Below the pieces are notes generated by a model. That model was given only the letters and a program-made list of their open reading frames with translations, was not told where the DNA came from and made no database searches. Below, in pieces: positions 1 to 11,706 of a DNA stretch of 64,000 nucleotides; the stretch's first letter is position 1, and the number at the start of each line of letters is the position of its first letter. The stretch comes from Agelas oroides. Its lineage: Eukaryota > Porifera > Demospongiae > Agelasida > Agelasidae. Both the position numbers and the translations under genes were made by a program. The stretch spans positions 20,290,824 to 20,354,823 of the forward strand of contig OX422184.1 of assembly GCA_949130485.1 (NCBI GenBank). The letters run 5' to 3'.

Positions 1-294
1 TTACAAGCTTTCTTGATGTTGAACAGTTACCATTCATGTGTATTCATACGTTATTATTTTATTTGGTCATCATTGCATTATTTTTGGTCGTCGTCTGATT
101 TTTCTTGAATGTTCATTTAGATCAAGAAAAGAGTTTCAAAATTGGAGTGCATGCTTCTGAAGTTTTTTTTGTTGTAGTTCAATCTAGCGCAATCTGAGAA
201 AGGGCTCAATCATTTTTTGGCCCTTCAAGCTGGATAGGATGACTAGCAATGATCTTTCACTGGTCCTCTCTCAGAAACCCTCTCATTCTACTTC
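1..294 (+). mobile_element. BEL/Pao relic, 5' piece (block 1)
   Basis: This stretch is closely similar to 49909-50176, where the same sequence runs on without a break into BEL/Pao coding sequence. Here the match stops near 294 and resumes near 8054, so this is the 5' untranslated or LTR-side part of one BEL/Pao copy split by a large insertion. No reading frame is seen in it. Confidence 0.7.
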
Positions 295-1383
295 TCAGGT
301 TTTGCCAAAATACCATTTCTTATCCTTCAGCTATAATGTTGAAACTAGTTGAGGCAAAAGTAAAATTTAATGGTTGATATTACCAAGATCCTGTGTGGGA
401 AACAAAACCATGTACTACCAAAAAAATTATTGCCCAAAATGTCATTGTGATGGTGTGTACTAATTAGAAAGTCACCATTTTCATATTTTCCTATCCACAA
501 TTCTTAGTGAAGAGGATGTGCTTTATCACATAACCAGGAAAGAGTTTTCTAAGGTTCTACAAATGGTTTTAGGCTAAAATTGGCTTGGCCATCACTAGCT
601 CCATTATAAAAGTCAAGTGATCACCATAGTGCATGTGGTCTCATTACCGAACTTAGTGTGAGGCACATAATCGTGCAGGCACGGCGGGCGCTTATGGGGC
701 CTTATTCTGAGGTTGTGCTTGTATGTATGTCCGTAACGAGCCTACGACTGAAGTATACGAGTTTACGTATAGTTCACGTACCCTCCGGCACATGCCCCTC
801 TTGGTGCACTTGAGCTCACGATACGATGGAAGACTTAGAGGAGAGACGACGGCGCCAGGCCAGAGAACACGTCCAGAGGTACAGAAGACGTTTAAGTGAT
901 GAAAGACGACAGTACGACAGTGAAAGGAGAAGACTCACGAGCCAGCAACAAAGCAATTCACTTCGCTCGCTGACGGCCCGTGAACGGGATAGGCAGAGAA
1001 CAGCACGGCATCATAGTAGTGAGACTACACAACAAAGGTGAGCTTGCATACACAGGTTGGAACGATGCCAAGGGCAGTGAGAACCATGTAGCAGCTAGAG
1101 GTAATTTTGGCCATTAAAAACGCGGCTTAACTAGAATATACTCACATCCTCAAGATCGTCGACTTCGTCAAGACTATAATTTCTGTCCAGACATCCACTA
1201 CCAACTTTCCACATGCTCTGCGTGAGGCACATCATGCGCATGCATATACCTAGCAATTTCATTACTTCTAGTGCATTGTAAAGTTTGGTGCCCATTCTGA
1301 GTACACGTTTGGAGTTATTCAAGTTTTGCATTTAAGGCATTGTTAATGAGCTGTAATATTGTTAGCTATGACTCCTTTTGTAC

Positions 1384-1625
1384 CCGATGGCGGCAAAACT
1401 CTATCTCACTGCGCTACCACCATTTGACCCACTGAACGAACCAAGTTTGTTGAGCCAGAGGTGGAAGAGCTGGACAAAATGTTTTAAAATGTACATGGCA
1501 GCAATGAACATAGCCGACGATAAGCAAAGGAGAGCACTACTCCTCTACCGGGCTGGCCCGGAGACCCAGGAATATTTGAAACACTAAACGATACGGAAGA
1601 CAACTACAAAACTACACATGTCCAG
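1384..1625 (+). mobile_element. Ty3/gypsy gag fragment
   Basis: The open frame starting at 1384 begins with a LPPFDPL motif, then a W-W pair and a DDKQRRALLL stretch, as in the N-terminal gag of gypsy elements common in invertebrates. The frame stops at 1587, but a +1 shift continues the family pattern (FETLNDTEDNYKT) to about 1625. The frameshift and missing remainder mark it as dead. It may belong to the same element as the integrase at 6-7.8 kb, with the middle lost. Confidence 0.7.
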
Positions 1626-1699
1626 TGACGCCGTGCCATTTTTAAGATGTACATTGTGCAAACAGTTTTCATGGCAGCATTTTTACTGAAGATCACACC

Positions 1700-1880
1700 A
1701 ACCTTCCTTGTCAGAGTATCGCGAGATTCCAAGATACTCTGACCATCCCGGGACAGTACATGGATGGGCACAAGCACTCAGCACCCCCTTGTCAGAGTAT
1801 CCCTAAATCCCAAAATACTCTGACCATTCCGGGACAGTACATGAATAGGCACATGCACACTGCACCCCCTTGTCAGCCAG
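1700..1880 (-). repeat. CCCGGGA minisatellite, minus orientation
   Basis: About two units of roughly 80-110 bp share the phrase TCCCGGGACAGTACATG and a pair of arms reading CAGAGTATC and GATACTCTG that can form a hairpin. The same repeat is present in opposite orientation at 5530-5855. Confidence 0.75.
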
Positions 1881-2528
1881 TATACTTTGATCATCTTTGG
1901 ACACACACTCGCCACACCGGGATCACTCTGAAATCATTGATGCATTATTTTATTGACTTGGTATGTACCATGTGCTTGAATGAATTCTATAGAAGAAAAC
2001 TAAAGCCTCATACAGAATTCAGACTCTCAGGCATGCGCTTTTGGAACAATATCTTTGCTGACCCCAGGGCATGTACCTCCTCTGAGTGTGTGCCTTAAAT
2101 CCTTAAGGGCTATCGAGACAAAGGGAACAAAGCTGGACCTGTGAAGGATTATCAACTTCTTCAGCACAAGGGACTGGGAGGGCTTATCAAAATCAAGCCC
2201 CAACCTGGAGCAAACACAGTACAATATGTACTACTGTCAACTCTAATTTTAACAACACATCCAGTTTGCACAATCTCTGAAATGTCCATTTGCAAATTAC
2301 ATGGCTGTTCAACACATCAGGATTTTTTAAGACCTTTGCAATACAGACTTTCAACTTGTTTGATTACAGAAATAGGTGAATAGGGAATAGGCAATGGTGA
2401 AATGGCAGTGGCGTTAATACAAGCATATGCACTCAGGAAACCCCAATTTTTCCATAATCATGCTACTTTTTTGTCAAGCAACTTGCCAAGGTCTGTAGAA
2501 GGTGGGCATCGTTTGAGTGCCTAAAGCA
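1881..2528. other. Unassigned sequence
   Basis: Short open frames occur on both strands, but none shows a recognisable domain or clear splice signals. I see nothing supportable here. Confidence 0.4.
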
Positions 2529-4083
2529 TCAGAGAGTCGGTAGACTCTCTATGTAGGGATGGCGCCGATGCGCAATATATGCAATACTTAATTAAGCAAA
2601 AGCTGTATAATTTCACCACAAATACGCTAAAAGCTTATTTAAGCGCCCAGGCTTCCTCTTTGAGTGCCTTTGTGATCAGCAAGACTCATACAAGTGGCCA
2701 AAAGCCACGCGGAAGACAGCTAAATACAAAAGGGTGCGCTAGCAAAAGTGCCATTTTTCTTATTCTTTCTTTCTTTCTTTCTTCGTTACGACTTTTGTTC
2801 AAACAACAATAACTCAAAAACGGTTCAAGCACTCACCGTAATTTTAGCACGAAACTGATGCTTATCACAGCACGGAGCTCTACGACCACTCAGCGTCTTC
2901 ATCGCTTCAAATTCACCCTGGTCAACAAAAGCCATTCACAACACTCTGAGGCTGCTGTGCGTTGCTTAGGACGCCATTTTCTAATTGTGTACGCATGCGC
3001 ACACGAAGTCTCGTTCCCAGACCAAAGACCACGGTCATTGGTCTGGAAGCGAGACTAGTACACAAGCGAAATCGCCAGCGGGCAGTACGCGTGGCTCTTT
3101 TCCTCCTGCCGGGATTGTGAACACTACTTAGGTAAGGCACTGCATTCAGCTGCCTACTTGTAGCTACACTAAAAATAGCCTACTCACAGCTTTATTGAAC
3201 TGTAAAGCTAGGATGGTCAGTTGTCAGTACGATAGTAGTTTCTGTGCTGCAGCTGGTCAGTCGTCATGTGATTTGACAACTGAAATTGGTTTCACAAAGT
3301 TTGGTAGGAAGAGTGGTTGGCCCTTCATCAGGTTCTAGCTGGCTATATTACACATAATTATTTAATACGTGCCTGGAACCACTACTAAACTGTCAACGCC
3401 GTTTCAAGTTCTGGTGTTGTGATTACACTTGAAATAGGCTTAGGTCTAACTGTAACTGAGACTAACATCAAAAAAGTACAGAAACAAGACTTAAAAACAT
3501 TAAAAATGTAAAAAGATGTAGGGATGGCATGCCAAAAAGTAGGCAAACAAGGTAGGGATAACGCATGAAAGCAAAGGTCAACATATTGGCAAAGCCCCAT
3601 CCCTACATCTTTTTCACACTACAGCTGATGCAATGCTGCTAGATCATATTAGCCTTGTTCCTGAGCCAACATGTGGGAGAAGGAATGTGGCCTAGGGACG
3701 AGGTTAAAACCATGCAACGTACTTTAACGACACTATCATAAGTCTGCAGTCTACTCCAACTCACTGCTTAAGTTGTTGAAGAGGTTCCGTATAGCATAAT
3801 GCTACCAAGAGGGTCATACTAGCCTCATTACCAGGCCATGTGGGAGGAGGAGGTGGCCTGAGAACAAGGCTACAGCCATGAACTGCCAGTAATAAAGGTT
3901 GTGAAATTGTGATACATTTTAGGAAGACCCCCATGCACTAACTGTATAGTGTGAAAAAGATGTAGGGATGGGGCTTTGCCAATATGTTGACCTTTGCTTT
4001 CATGCGTTATCCCTATTTGTTTGCCTTCTTTTTGGCATGCCATCCCTACATCTTTTTACATTTTTAATGTTTTTAAGTCTTGT
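2529..4083. mobile_element. Repeat family X, copy 1
   Basis: It begins with the perfect palindrome AGAGAGTCGGTAGACTCTCT and ends in AAGTCTTGT. It is similar over most of its length to 47195-49495, and its head also matches 38507-38612. Inside, 3484-3617 and 3950-4083 are inverted repeats of about 134 bp. Between them lies a single MITE-like core at 3833-3885 with ends TAGCCTC and AGGCTA. A second hairpin near 3019-3060 surrounds a GTCTCGTTCCCAGACC arm. No transposase is seen, so the element is non-autonomous. Confidence 0.75.
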
Positions 4084-5529
4084 TATAAATTGAACTAACA
4101 GCTTGTACTCCAACTTTTAAATGGGTGTACCATCTAACCTGCCGTTTGATATTGTTTAGGAATCAACCTACTGTATTTATTCACATAAAATGCATGATCC
4201 AATCTAGCACAATACCAGGAATGAAGACACTCAGTTGTCCCACTCAGTTTATTTTGTGACAACAAAGGGCAGTCAAGAACAATTTTCAGGAGAAAGAGAC
4301 ATCGCATAAAATGTTCCATATTGGTTTTTCAAACATTTTGTTGCTGCAGCTGCTACAATCTATCAAGAACCGCACTTCTGGACAGGACTGAGAACTGAAG
4401 CCCAGAAACTCTCTGTATTTGAGTTTGACCAAACAATACTTTTTCATGTTGAATCCATTGCAATGCATGATCTACAAGAAATTCAATTTGTGGAACTTAT
4501 GGGTGATCTAACTTAACGCCTGCCCATTCCAATTACTTAATTTGCATGTGTTTCATTTGAATAAAAAGTTGTATATGCGGTTTCTATAAATTAACAATTT
4601 ACACTCACAAGCAGGGCCACTAGATGTTGACAATCACCTTCAAATTGAAGCTTCATTTAACTCTGTTTTAAGATGAGGGCACACCCAAAAATGGTCACGG
4701 TCCTTCACATTCAAGCTTCACTCTACTAATTTTATTAAGATATATCAGTTTAAGAAGGCTTCTGTTCAAGTGGACATTGAAAAGAAGGCAGCCTTTTGGT
4801 AGAAGCTGATTACATGTGGTGCTGCTGAAGCAGTGTGAGACTGCAGTGGCCCAAGATGATACGTATAACAATATAAGCTGATATGTCAAGTCAACTTTGC
4901 AAAAATTGTGCATGCTTTCATGACTGCATTTGAAGGTTAACACTTGAATCTCATAAGAGGTCTTCCCTACTGTGGAACCTCCACCTCCTAGGAAGGCATC
5001 CCCAGGAAGACGTTTATATTAGACCAAAACACTGCATGAGTATATACAAACCATTGTGATACATAGCATTTTCATACAATGTGACTGAGCCAGTGAGCGT
5101 GAACAAGGCCCACACTACTGAGTTGACTTGGCAATTTTTTAATAATATTACTATCTATTGTATGTCATTCCGTATGTGTTTGATGGTGTCATTTAATGCA
5201 ATAGCCGTAGGATGAATCCGGACTGTAACAAAGATTTTTGTACAACTTAGCAGCCAGCTAGCTTGAAGATAAGCTCAAAATATGATGCTTACGAAAGACA
5301 GGTAGGAACTACAGTCAGAGCATGCACACCTATTGTACAGGGGATAGTAGTTGTGTTGGCAGCGACATTGAAATAGGCAACTGGAATGGGAGTATATACT
5401 GTATGCTGGTATATATACGAGGAGTAACAGTGGTATAGACAGGCTAAAAGCAGAAGTAAGCAAGAATTCTGTGTCATGGTTAATGTGTGGCAACTCCCAT
5501 CTGCTATTTCCCTAAGATGCCTCAAGTAA
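4084..5529. other. Unassigned AT-rich sequence
   Basis: Only short open frames without domain signatures are present. No tandem repeat or paired inverted repeat stands out. Confidence 0.4.
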
Positions 5530-5855
5530 GGACATATACTTTCCCGGGATGATTAGAGTATCTTGGGATCTCGGGATCTCAGGATAACCTGACGGGGGTG
5601 CAGTGTGCTCGTGCCCATTCATGTACTGTCCCGGGATGGTGAGAGTATCTCGGGATCTCAGGATACTCTGAAAGGGAGGGGGCAGTGTGCATGTGCCCAT
5701 CCATGTACTGTCCCGGGACGGTCAGAGTATCTCGGGATCTTGGGATACTCTGATGGGGGGGAGGGGGGTGGGGGCAGTGTGCATGTGCCCATCCATGTAC
5801 TGTCCCGGGATGGTCAGAGTATCTCGGGATACTCTGATTGGGGGGGGGGGGGGCG
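5530..5855 (+). repeat. CCCGGGA hairpin minisatellite, plus orientation
   Basis: Three to four units of about 100 bp each carry CATGTACTGTCCCGGGA, then TCAGAGTATC and GATACTCTGA arms around a GGGATCTCGGGA centre, then a G-run and GTGCATGTGCCCATC. Long open frames over this stretch are by-products of the repeat. Confidence 0.85.
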
Positions 5856-5985
5856 AGGTGGAGAGATGCTCCCGATGCTAGTGGGAGGCTGGCAAGCTTC
5901 AGCGTCGAGGGGCGAGGAAGCAGGGCGCTTCCGTGAAGTAGCTGGCGTGTCCATCGTTGCTGCGGGCGGTCCGCGTTTGCGGTAG

Positions 5986-6577
5986 ACACTTTATCAGTAC
6001 TGTCTGCTGATCATGCAAAATTGAATCGGTTCAAACAAGTTCGACATGAGCTGACAGTAAATCATGAAACCAACTTCATCCTTCGAGACAGCTGTATAGA
6101 CGTACCCTGCAGCTTTTCGTGACAAAGCAGTATCGATTGCACATGAGGGTCACCAAGGTCTGGTAAAGACGAAACAACTTCTTTGTGAAAAGATTTGGTT
6201 TCCAGGAATAGACGACACTGTCCAGAGGATGATCAAGAAGTGCATTGCATGCCAAGCCAATGGCCCTAGCAACCATCCAGACCCCCTCCAGATGTCTCCC
6301 TTACCGCCCGACACTTGGCATACCATCCAAATGGACTTCTGTGGTCCATTTCCTTCATGAGAGTACGTATGTGTTGCCATCGACGCATACTCACGATTCC
6401 CTGAGGTTGTGATTGTTCGTTCAATGTCTGCTAACTACATCATTCCACAGTTTCGCAGAATCTTCTTAACTCATGGAATACCACAAGTGGTGAGAAGTGA
6501 CAATGGTCCCCCTTTCACAAGTAAAGGGATACAGGAGTGTATGCATGAGAATGGAATTGATCATCTCCACTATGGCC
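5986..6577 (+). mobile_element. Ty3/gypsy integrase, N-terminal half
   Basis: Conceptual translation gives the H2C2 zinc-binding region (HEGHQG, then CIACQ) and the catalytic core: an aspartate in MDFCGPF and a second in SDNGPPF. A frameshift lies near 6105, and an in-frame stop at 6358-6360 follows the first catalytic aspartate motif. The reading is cut at 6578 by an inserted MITE and resumes at 7133. The element is clearly inactive. Confidence 0.88.
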
Positions 6578-7132
6578 CAGGGCCGTAGGAGCAGGTCCGG
6601 CAGGTCCGGCGGCCGCCGGACCAATATTCGGCCAACTAACCCGCGCAAATATGCCCTATGAGCTTCGGCGGGTTGTTCAATTGTTGGTCTAAAAGTAGCT
6701 ACGCTAGAAGGGACCTCGGATGACAGCTGTCATCCACAAGATTTCTGTTGGGGCTGGAGGAAAGCACAACTTGGTCGCCTGAAGGAAGTCCCCGTCGAAG
6801 CGTAAGTTTTGGGAAATAGCGGCGTGCCATTACGGCGGCGAAGACAATAAAGCGGTAATGCCTCACTCTCAAGCGTAAGTGCTGCAACAAAATTGTTAGG
6901 ACCTGGCGACAACGGCTTCAAACGGCCTAAAAAAGCAATTTGAGAGCAGTAAGATTCCAGAGGTGGGATACTAGTCTCGCGGGCCAGAGTCTGACCTGGG
7001 ATACCGGGCGAGGGGTGGGGGGGGGGGGGGGGTGGGGGAGGGGATCGGAGGTGGGCGCGCCCCAGAACATTATGCGCGCGCTTTGCGCTGTAATACGGCC
7101 GGACGATTTCAAATTTGCTTCCTACAGGCCTG
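6578..7132. mobile_element. hAT-like MITE inside gypsy integrase
   Basis: The element begins CAGGGCCGTAGGAGCA and ends with the imperfect inverse, TGCTTCCTACAGGCCTG. It interrupts the integrase exactly between the HYGP and QANSEAERF coding segments. Flanking bases (TGGCC on both sides) suggest a partly decayed target duplication. It carries no transposase, and a G-run of about 13 bases lies near 7020. Confidence 0.75.
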
Positions 7133-7805
7133 TGGCCTCAAGCTAACTCAGAAGCAGAGAGATTCATGAAACCACTGACTAAAGCAATTCGCTCTGCTCA
7201 TGTGGAAGGCAAGGCATAGAGGAAACATCTCTACAAGTTTCTTCTGAACTATAGAATGATGCCACATAGCACAACAAGATTTGCACCAGCAGAATTGTTC
7301 TTCAATTGAAAAGTTTGAAACAAACTTCCACAACTTTCGTCTGGTCATACCAGCCAGTCTGACCTTGGTGCAAAGGCGAAGGAAAATGATGACGGCCAAA
7401 GTCAAGATGAAAACATATGCCAATGCAAAAGTGAGAGAAAAGACATCCACCATCAAGATTGGTGATAGGGTACTTGCTCGACAGAAAAAGCACAACAAGC
7501 TCTCAACATGTTTCGATCCCTTACCATTTAGAGTTGTGTGTAGAAACGGGACAATGATTACAGCACGTCGCAATGGCAAGTATATCACTCACAATGTGTC
7601 TCATTTCAAAGTAGTGGACCCAGTGTTCCAAGGAGAACAGTTGAATGATGAGGAAGAGGAAGATGATGATATAGTATCAATCCAAACTCCAACTCGACCA
7701 AATGCTTCAGATGCAAATGTGAAAGCTCCTCAAAGTGAATTCAGACCATACAACTGCAATCGTAGACATGTCGATCGTTTTGGACACTTTGTTTATGGAC
7801 AATGA
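7133..7805 (+). mobile_element. Ty3/gypsy integrase, C-terminal half
   Basis: The segment resumes with the catalytic glutamate region (NSEAERF) and RMMPHSTT. The C-terminal chromatin/DNA-binding region follows, with GDRVLARQ, FDPLPFRVV and ITHNVSHFK. An in-frame stop near 7218 and frame changes near 7300-7400 break it. The last 174 codons (7281-7805) remain open and end in an acidic tail. Confidence 0.85.
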
Positions 7806-7859
7806 TTTGTGTTGATTTTCTATTTGAACTACCGGTTTTCAGTTCAAGTAAAGAGGAGA

Positions 7860-8053
7860 TGTAATGTTGTTAGTCATTGTATCACTAGTAACACATTATT
7901 ATGTAATCACTTATTATCACGTGATCACCGGAATGAATAATGATGAATGCCATGTGCTAGATAATCAGTCAACATATCTACAAGATCGGTACAAATCTGG
8001 CCTACTATAGTCCCAGCTGGACACTACACTGCCCATGCCTTAATGTTGCTGAG
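7860..8053 (+). mobile_element. Probable 3' LTR of the gypsy element
   Basis: A purine tract (AAAGAGGAGA) directly precedes TGTAATGTTG, the expected polypurine-tract/LTR junction just after integrase. The 3' end is set only by where the BEL/Pao match resumes. No matching 5' LTR was found in the window. Confidence 0.5.
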
Positions 8054-9838
8054 TTGTGATTGATTGCTTGTCAATCCACCAGTTCATGATCACTACTCCC
8101 CTCAAGTCACCCGTTGACAATGAGCGAATTGAATGGATGCATTCGCTCCACCCTCAGAAAGAAGCGAGGTGTTGTGCGTGCCTCCATTTTCATCTTGCTA
8201 CTTGCCTCAAGGATCTAGAAAGCAAGGTCAATCAACTAATCACTTTTAACTTGTCCAACAAATGACGAACAAACTGGACCCTTTCGATTCTGAGTTTAAA
8301 ACTCACCACTATGCTGTTCTTGATTTCATTGATGATGAAGAGACCCTTCAAAATGAACAAGATGCGGAACATGATGATGATGTCACTGCCCTTGCTGTAC
8401 AACATACAGCAATTGATCACTAATTGCACCTCCTCCGATGACTCTAGTTCTCATAAGATTGCATCTCGAAGACTTGCTAACCTGCAGAAGAATGTATCTT
8501 CTGTTAGTACAGCAACTGCCTCCTTGTCTGGATACTCTGATGTCTGCCTTCTCTGCCAATATAAGGAACAACTCAGTGACTTCAAGAAAGAGCTTGGAGA
8601 TATTTGTAATGATGGCCTTATGTCGCCATTTGAAAGAATGTGATGGGCTTTGTACGTCACAGACAAACGTAGAGGAAGAAGTATTCAACTGCCCCATTGA
8701 AATCAAGAAATTGCTATGTACATCTGACCCCACTAAGCTGGATGTGTCAGCATTTGATGGGAATATCCTTAACTGGAGGTCCTTTTGGGAGCAGTTTTTT
8801 TGTATTCGTGCATAGTCATTCCAACCTCTTGGACTCGGAAAAACTAGTGTACCTCCAATATCCCTTGAAAGATGGATCTGCGAAGAATGTTACTGAGGGC
8901 CTGTCTCGCTCCGGCGATTACTACACCGAAGACACCGAGAATCTACAATCTAGTTACGATCATCCACGTCTCATTCATTAAACACATGTTTGCAAGTGCC
9001 AAGATTTCAGGTGTTGCTGTCTGTTACATAACTGTCCTCTCCCATCGATTGCCAACCTCAGCATATCTGCTGTACAATCCGATCACCAACCAAGAAGATC
9101 AAAGTGACAGCTGTTGCTGTTCCACGAGTGATGTGTGACTTAGCACTTCATTCCTGTTCCCTCGAACACGAGATGAGATCACTTAACGAACATCCAACTA
9201 GCTGATCCAGACTTTGGATGCCCTGGTAGGATCGACATCCTTCTTAGAGTGGATTTGTTTGTTGCAGTCTTGCTGCAGGGCCAGTGGATTGGACCACCTG
9301 GCTCTCCAACTAGATGCAATTTGGTTTGGTTCTTGCTGGTAAAACCAATTCTAGCACTCAAGGTCATCGTATTGTTTCTCATCATGCCTCTCTCTTGTCA
9401 CTGGAGATTACCTTTTGTGCAAGTTTTGGGAAATAGATGTATACCCTATAGGGGTGATTCAACCCTTTCTCCTGAGGAGCAATCTGTTATGTAAACTACG
9501 AGGATAATCACTCTCGTACCAAAAGTGAAAGATTCATTGTTCCCCTACCCAATGCCTTGGGTGAATCTCAAACTGTCAAAAGATTTCTCTCACTTGAGCA
9601 CTCACTGCGTTCAAAGGGCCAATTCAAACAATTTAGTGCCGTCATGGAAGAGTATCTTGAATTGGAACATGCTGAGCTCGTCCCTGTAGCTGACTTGCAA
9701 AAGCCGCAGCAAAATGTGTTCTATCGTCCGAAGCATGCAGTCAAAATCTACCAACATCAGAGTTGTTTTTGATGCCTCTGCGAAATCTCTAAATTACACA
9801 TTACTCATTGGACTGATCGTTCATCCTCCACATTACTG
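8054..9838 (+). mobile_element. BEL/Pao gag-protease-RT relic (block 1)
   Basis: After 8054 the sequence again parallels 50182-51100. The conserved segment [18 protein letters not shown] (8737-8800) is typical of BEL/Pao polyproteins. A protease-side stretch follows (LADPDFGCPGRIDILL, then GQWIGPPGSP, 9190-9300). From 9490 comes the lead-in to reverse transcriptase, ending with RVVFDASAKS near 9790. Stops and frameshifts are frequent, and the RT core is absent because the sequence changes into receptor intron at about 9840. Confidence 0.85.
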
Positions 9839-9929
9839 ATGTCAGTCAATTTTCATTTATGCGCAATCATATGTGATATAATTACACCTTTAAGTTAAGG
9901 TTACATATGTACAGTCAGGTTTGGCTCAC

Positions 9930-10106
9930 TGTTGCAGGTAGGCTCACTCCCAGACCACATTCCATCAGCTTGACATACATGAGTACTGTCTCCCACCAGG
10001 TTGTAGCCAGTATTACAACTGTAGGTTGCTGTCTGTCCAAATGTTGTTCCATTGGGATGACTAACTTGGCCATTGGTAGTGGTGTTCAAAGTTCCACAGT
10101 CTATAA
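9930..10106 (-). CDS. CCP (sushi) exon A, block 1
   Basis: This is a 177-bp exon with a phase 1 acceptor and a GTGAGC donor. It encodes one sushi module with all four cysteines and the conserved Trp. It ends TCN where most siblings end TCI. It is the most downstream CCP exon of block 1 seen here; the rest of its gene would lie left of the BEL/Pao relic and off the window. Confidence 0.8.
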
Positions 10107-10267
10107 CTGTTGACAGAAAGTATACATATATATGATAAGTTCAACAAAAGTTGCATGTGGGTTCAATTTGGTCATCTGTCAGTTCATTTTCATTTACATG
10201 CATGATTATGTGATAAAACTACACCTTTAAGTTGCAAGTTACATATGTACAGTCAGGTTTGGCTCAC

Positions 10268-10444
10268 TGATGCAGGTAGGTTCACTCCCAGACCACATTC
10301 CATCAACTTCACACATGCGAGCATTGTCTCCCACCAGGTTGTAGCCAGTATTACAACTATAGGTTGCTGTCTGTCTGAATGTTGTTCCATTGAAATGACT
10401 AACTTCGCCATTCATAGGGGTATTCAAAGTTCCACAGTCTACAA
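10268..10444 (-). CDS. CCP (sushi) exon B, block 1
   Basis: The exon has the same 177-bp layout. It differs in NGEVSHFNG and an acidic MCEVDGMW segment. By order it corresponds to exon Q of block 2. Confidence 0.82.
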
Positions 10445-10594
10445 CTGTTGAATGAAAGAAAGTATAATTATATAAGTTATACATTTGTGGGTTCAAGATG
10501 GTAGCTGAGGACCATCTGTCCACACACTTTGATTTACATATGCATGCATATAATGATTGTAAGCTACATATGCATACAGTCAGGTTTGGCTCAC

Positions 10595-10771
10595 TGATGC
10601 AGGTAGGTTCACTCCCAGACCACATTCCATCGAGTTGACACATGCGAGTACTATTTCCCATCAGGTTATACCCTGTGTCACAACTGTAAGTTGCTGTCTG
10701 TCCAAACGTTGTTCCAGCAGTGTAACTAAGTAGGCCATTGGTAGTGGTAATCAAAGTTCCACAGTCGACAA
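10595..10771 (-). CDS. CCP (sushi) exon C, block 1
   Basis: This is the first CCP exon of block 1 in transcription order. It is the most divergent module (LLSYTAGTTF, CDTGYNLMGN) and most like exon R and the broken copy at 62.3 kb. The sequence upstream of it (10772-11160) also matches 57111-57180 with 58375-58680, and 62467-62850. Confidence 0.82.
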
Positions 10772-11410
10772 CTGTTGAAGATCAAGAAAAGGGGTTTCAT
10801 GTAACATCTATATACCAGATAATATAATTTATAAAACTTGTGGGTGGGTGCTTCCCCAAATAAGTGCTTGAAAGGTTTAATCCACCCCTCATTTTTGGTT
10901 TCACTAGTACTAACCAATTCAAGCTAGCAAAAATTCAAGATGCCCAGGAGTGGTAACCTTGCATGCAGATTCACTACTGGGGCCAACTTGCACATCAAGC
11001 TTGGCAATAGTGGAAGCTGAGCCATGCAAGACAAATAACAAACTGGTGCAGATCAACTTGCATGCCAAATGTCACTGCACCATAATTGCGCCAGAGGGTT
11101 GCTTTTATGTTAGTAACCTTGGTGACAATACTAACTTGAATTGATGATTAAATAGTCTTCCCACTACATTTCTAGTCACCACACAATAAGACTTTGCAAT
11201 TTCGAGTAGTGTGCAGGTACAATGTAACTACACAGAGGACCTCACAAAACGACAGAACTGGGGGCTTGCTTGGAGCAATTAATATGATATGTACAGCCAG
11301 GTTTACATTTTCTCTGTATAGAGCTATGTTTGGGCACATCAACTGAATTGGTACTACTAACACTGTGTTGTTTTCAGGTTAAATAACAACTTCAAGTGCA
11401 CATACTTACA

Positions 11411-11706
11411 GTTCACTGTCAAGTTGAAGCTGACACTGGCAGAGATTATATTGTTGCTTGCACTGCACTTACTATTGTGCAGCATCATCTTGTTTCCAAG
11501 CTGCAGATCGCCAATATGAACTGGACAAAATTTACCCCACTCTCAACCACCTGCTTCTTGTAAATGGTGGACTGGGACTTGTTGCTTAGGGGGGTTCTAC
11601 CTCTGTTCCAGGTCAAGAAAGGCACAGGGTAGCCATATGCTACACACACAAACATCTCCATGAGTGATCTAGCACTCTCAAAGATGATCACAATGGATGT
11701 ATCCAT
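11411..11706 (-). pseudogene. Decayed Ig-like domain exon
   Basis: Conceptual translation shows an Ig-fold pattern: a cysteine in FVCVAYGYPVP, the tryptophan in LTWNRG, then SLETR. After a frameshift near 11490 it continues with KCSASNNI, the second-cysteine region, and ends SFNLTVN at a good donor (T|GTAAGT, phase 1). The end phase matches the following CCP exons, so it was probably the N-terminal Ig module of a CCP receptor. The frameshift and a stop make it non-coding as it stands. In block 2 only its edge survives (about 59880-59960). Confidence 0.6.

Larger units (their letters stand above)
295..8053. mobile_element. Composite insertion into the BEL/Pao relic
   Basis: The related copy at 49.9-51.7 kb is continuous across this junction, so about 7.7 kb was added here, possibly in several events. 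It holds a Ty3/gypsy gag scrap, repeat family X, a CCCGGGA-type minisatellite in two orientations, and gypsy integrase followed by an LTR. Positions 295-1377 show no recognisable gene except an arginine-rich open frame at 826-1041 (71 aa, no known domain). Confidence 0.55.

Noticed and set aside
826..1041. Arginine-rich 71-codon frame
   Set aside because: No domain, no partner exon, and it lies within a transposon-filled insertion; composition alone is not enough.
5579..5989. Pro/His-rich 136-codon minus frame and overlapping plus frame
   Set aside because: Both follow the minisatellite unit and its G-runs.
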